From: Bacteroidales bacterium
Lineage (GTDB): Bacteria; Bacteroidota; Bacteroidia; Bacteroidales; UBA932
Reading direction: 5' to 3'
Assembly: GCA_017429885.1 (NCBI GenBank)
Contig: JAFROA010000005.1
Location: 1-6,150, forward strand
Length of the DNA: 6,150 nucleotides
The position numbers and the translations under genes were made by a program. Below, piece by piece: positions 5,036-6,150 of the stretch (position 1 is its first letter; every line of letters starts with the position of its first letter). The notes beneath the pieces are model-generated. The model searched no databases, was not told where the DNA came from, and saw only the letters and a program-made list of their open reading frames with translations.

Positions 5036-6150
5036 GACGTTTACTGCCTCTGGCGTTGATGCTTTGCTGCGCCGCCACCGCATTGGCCCAGGACCTGAAG
5101 TCAGGGCCCTATGACCTCCCGTACAAGAATACCTATGTCAAGAATATATTCGTTTCGGAGAACTCTTTCCGGACAATGAAGCCGGAGACAAAGGCTCCCA
5201 AATCCTTCAAGGAGGCGCAGAAGATTCTTCCCTCTCCTATATGGGAGGGGCATGAGAAGGAGATTGAGATGTACTGGCATGCCTGGAAGATCGCTGTCGG
5301 CAACATCCGTCAGCCTCAGGAGGGCTCAGGCTTCGTCTCTCCGTATCTTGATGTCGCTTACAACGGGAATATATTCATGTGGGACGATTCTTTCATGATG
5401 ATGTTCGCCCGTTACGGGTACCGTTTCTTCCCATTCCAGAGGACGCTGGATAATTTCTACGCCAAGCAGCACCAAGATGGTTTCATCTGCCGGGAAATCC
5501 GCGCCGACGGTTCCGACTGTTTCGAGCGTTATGATCCTACCTCTACCGGCCCTAATCTTCTTCCGTGGGCGGAACTTCTTTATTACAAGCAGTTTGGCGA
5601 TATTGACCGTCTCCATAAAGTATTTCCCGCTTTGGTAGCTTACGCCCAGTGGTGGAAGCTCAACAGGACCTGGAAAGACGGTACTTATTGGTCCAGCGGC
5701 TGGGGAACTGGAATGGACAACATGCCTAGGGTCCCCGAAGGGTACAACCAGATCTATTCAAACGGCCACATGACATGGCTGGACACCAACCTCCAGCAGT
5801 ACCTTGTCAACGACTGCTTGATGCAAATCGGTTTCTACATCGAGCGCTGGCAGGAGATCGAGGAGATGGAGGACGAGATGAAATACCTCAAGAAGTGGAT
5901 CAATGAGAATATGTGGGACGAGAAGACGGGCTTCCTGTACGACGTTTATGGCGACGGCAGCCGCAATTCCACAAAGGGGATTTCCGCATTCTGGGCTCTT
6001 AAGACGGATGTGCTCGACAAGGCCAGGCTCGACCGTTTGGTTGCCCATCTCTCCGAGGACGCTGAGTTCTCGAGGACACATAGGGTTCCCTCTCTCTCCG
6101 CTGACCATCCAAAGTACAATCCGAAAGGACGTTACTGGCAGGGTGGAATA
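5032..6150 (+). CDS. Secreted GH63/GH37-like (alpha/alpha)6-barrel glycosidase, 3' end cut by window
   Basis: An open frame of 373 codons runs to the window edge without a stop. Residues 1-19 form a signal peptide (MRRLLPLALMLCCAATALA, cleavage before Gln20). The mature part is rich in Trp, Tyr and Phe and looks like an (alpha/alpha)6-toroid glycosidase of the clan GH-G type (GH63, GH37 and mannosylglycerate-hydrolase-like enzymes). Motifs seen are NIFMWDDSFM (about 113-122), QDGFICRE, YDPTSTGPNLLPWAELLYY, GTGMDNMPR (225-233, Asp229 as likely catalytic acid), and the GRYWQGGI motif at the very end. The catalytic base Glu of this fold normally lies beyond that last motif, so it is outside the window, along with an estimated 100 or more residues. 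Substrate could be a glucoside or mannoside; the family label is a recognition by motif, and a trehalase-family name would be equally possible. The ATG is fixed by the ATGA overlap and the signal peptide. Confidence 0.8.
   Translation, partial: MRRLLPLALMLCCAATALAQDLKSGPYDLPYKNTYVKNIFVSENSFRTMKPETKAPKSFKEAQKILPSPIWEGHEKEIEMYWHAWKIAVGNIRQPQEGSGFVSPYLDVAYNGNIFMWDDSFMMMFARYGYRFFPFQRTLDNFYAKQHQDGFICREIRADGSDCFERYDPTSTGPNLLPWAELLYYKQFGDIDRLHKVFPALVAYAQWWKLNRTWKDGTYWSSGWGTGMDNMPRVPEGYNQIYSNGHMTWLDTNLQQYLVNDCLMQIGFYIERWQEIEEMEDEMKYLKKWINENMWDEKTGFLYDVYGDGSRNSTKGISAFWALKTDVLDKARLDRLVAHLSEDAEFSRTHRVPSLSADHPKYNPKGRYWQGGI

Noticed and set aside
5065..5071. Cys12-Cys13 in the third operon gene as a lipoprotein anchor
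   Set aside because: The residues before them (LML) do not fit a lipobox, while ALA-Q at 17-20 is a good ordinary signal-peptidase site.
4526..5083. A 185-codon minus-strand open frame opposite the phosphatase C-terminus
   Set aside because: It is antisense to conserved active-site motifs of the alkaline phosphatase, has no recognisable domain, and is explained by the codon bias of the real gene.

Overview
The window looks like a piece of a Bacteroidota genome, most likely order Bacteroidales from a gut-type habitat. The reasons are a multi-domain GH92 lipoprotein typical of glycan-foraging Bacteroidales, a perfect TAnnTTTG promoter -7 element, AT-rich translation starts without Shine-Dalgarno sequences, and moderate GC by eye. 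No taxonomic marker gene is present, so genus and species cannot be assigned. Everything supported here is on the + strand.

Layout: positions 1-105 are the last 34 codons of an unrecognised gene with a very basic tail. A 94-base gap (106-199) carries a good Bacteroidota -7 box. Next is a tightly packed run of three genes for exported proteins: (i) 200-3061, a 953-aa lipoprotein with a GH92 alpha-mannosidase core, a chitobiase/hexosaminidase C-terminal-type domain and a PA14 domain; (ii) 3101-5035, a 644-aa secreted fusion of a GDPD/PI-PLC-like phosphodiesterase domain and a complete alkaline phosphatase; (iii) 5032 to the window end, the first 373 residues of a secreted (alpha/alpha)6-barrel glycosidase of the GH63/GH37-like type, cut by the window edge. 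Genes (ii) and (iii) overlap by ATGA. Genes (i) and (ii) are 39 bases apart, and most of that gap is one copy of an interspersed-repeat-like hairpin.

Taken together (inference), the operon encodes envelope or periplasmic enzymes that could trim a phosphorylated, mannose-containing glycan. GH92 would remove alpha-mannose, the fused phosphodiesterase-phosphatase would open a phosphodiester and release phosphate, and the GH63-like enzyme would remove a further capping sugar. No SusC/SusD pair, sulfatase or regulator lies in the window, so it cannot be called a polysaccharide utilisation locus on this evidence alone.

The points most worth a second look are the two-domain phosphodiesterase-phosphatase and its glycosidase partners, the active-site residues of the GH92 enzyme, the odd TTG start of the GH92 gene with an out-of-frame ATG mini-ORF beside it, and the repeat between the first two operon genes. 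I found no RNA gene, CRISPR array, insertion sequence or attachment site.
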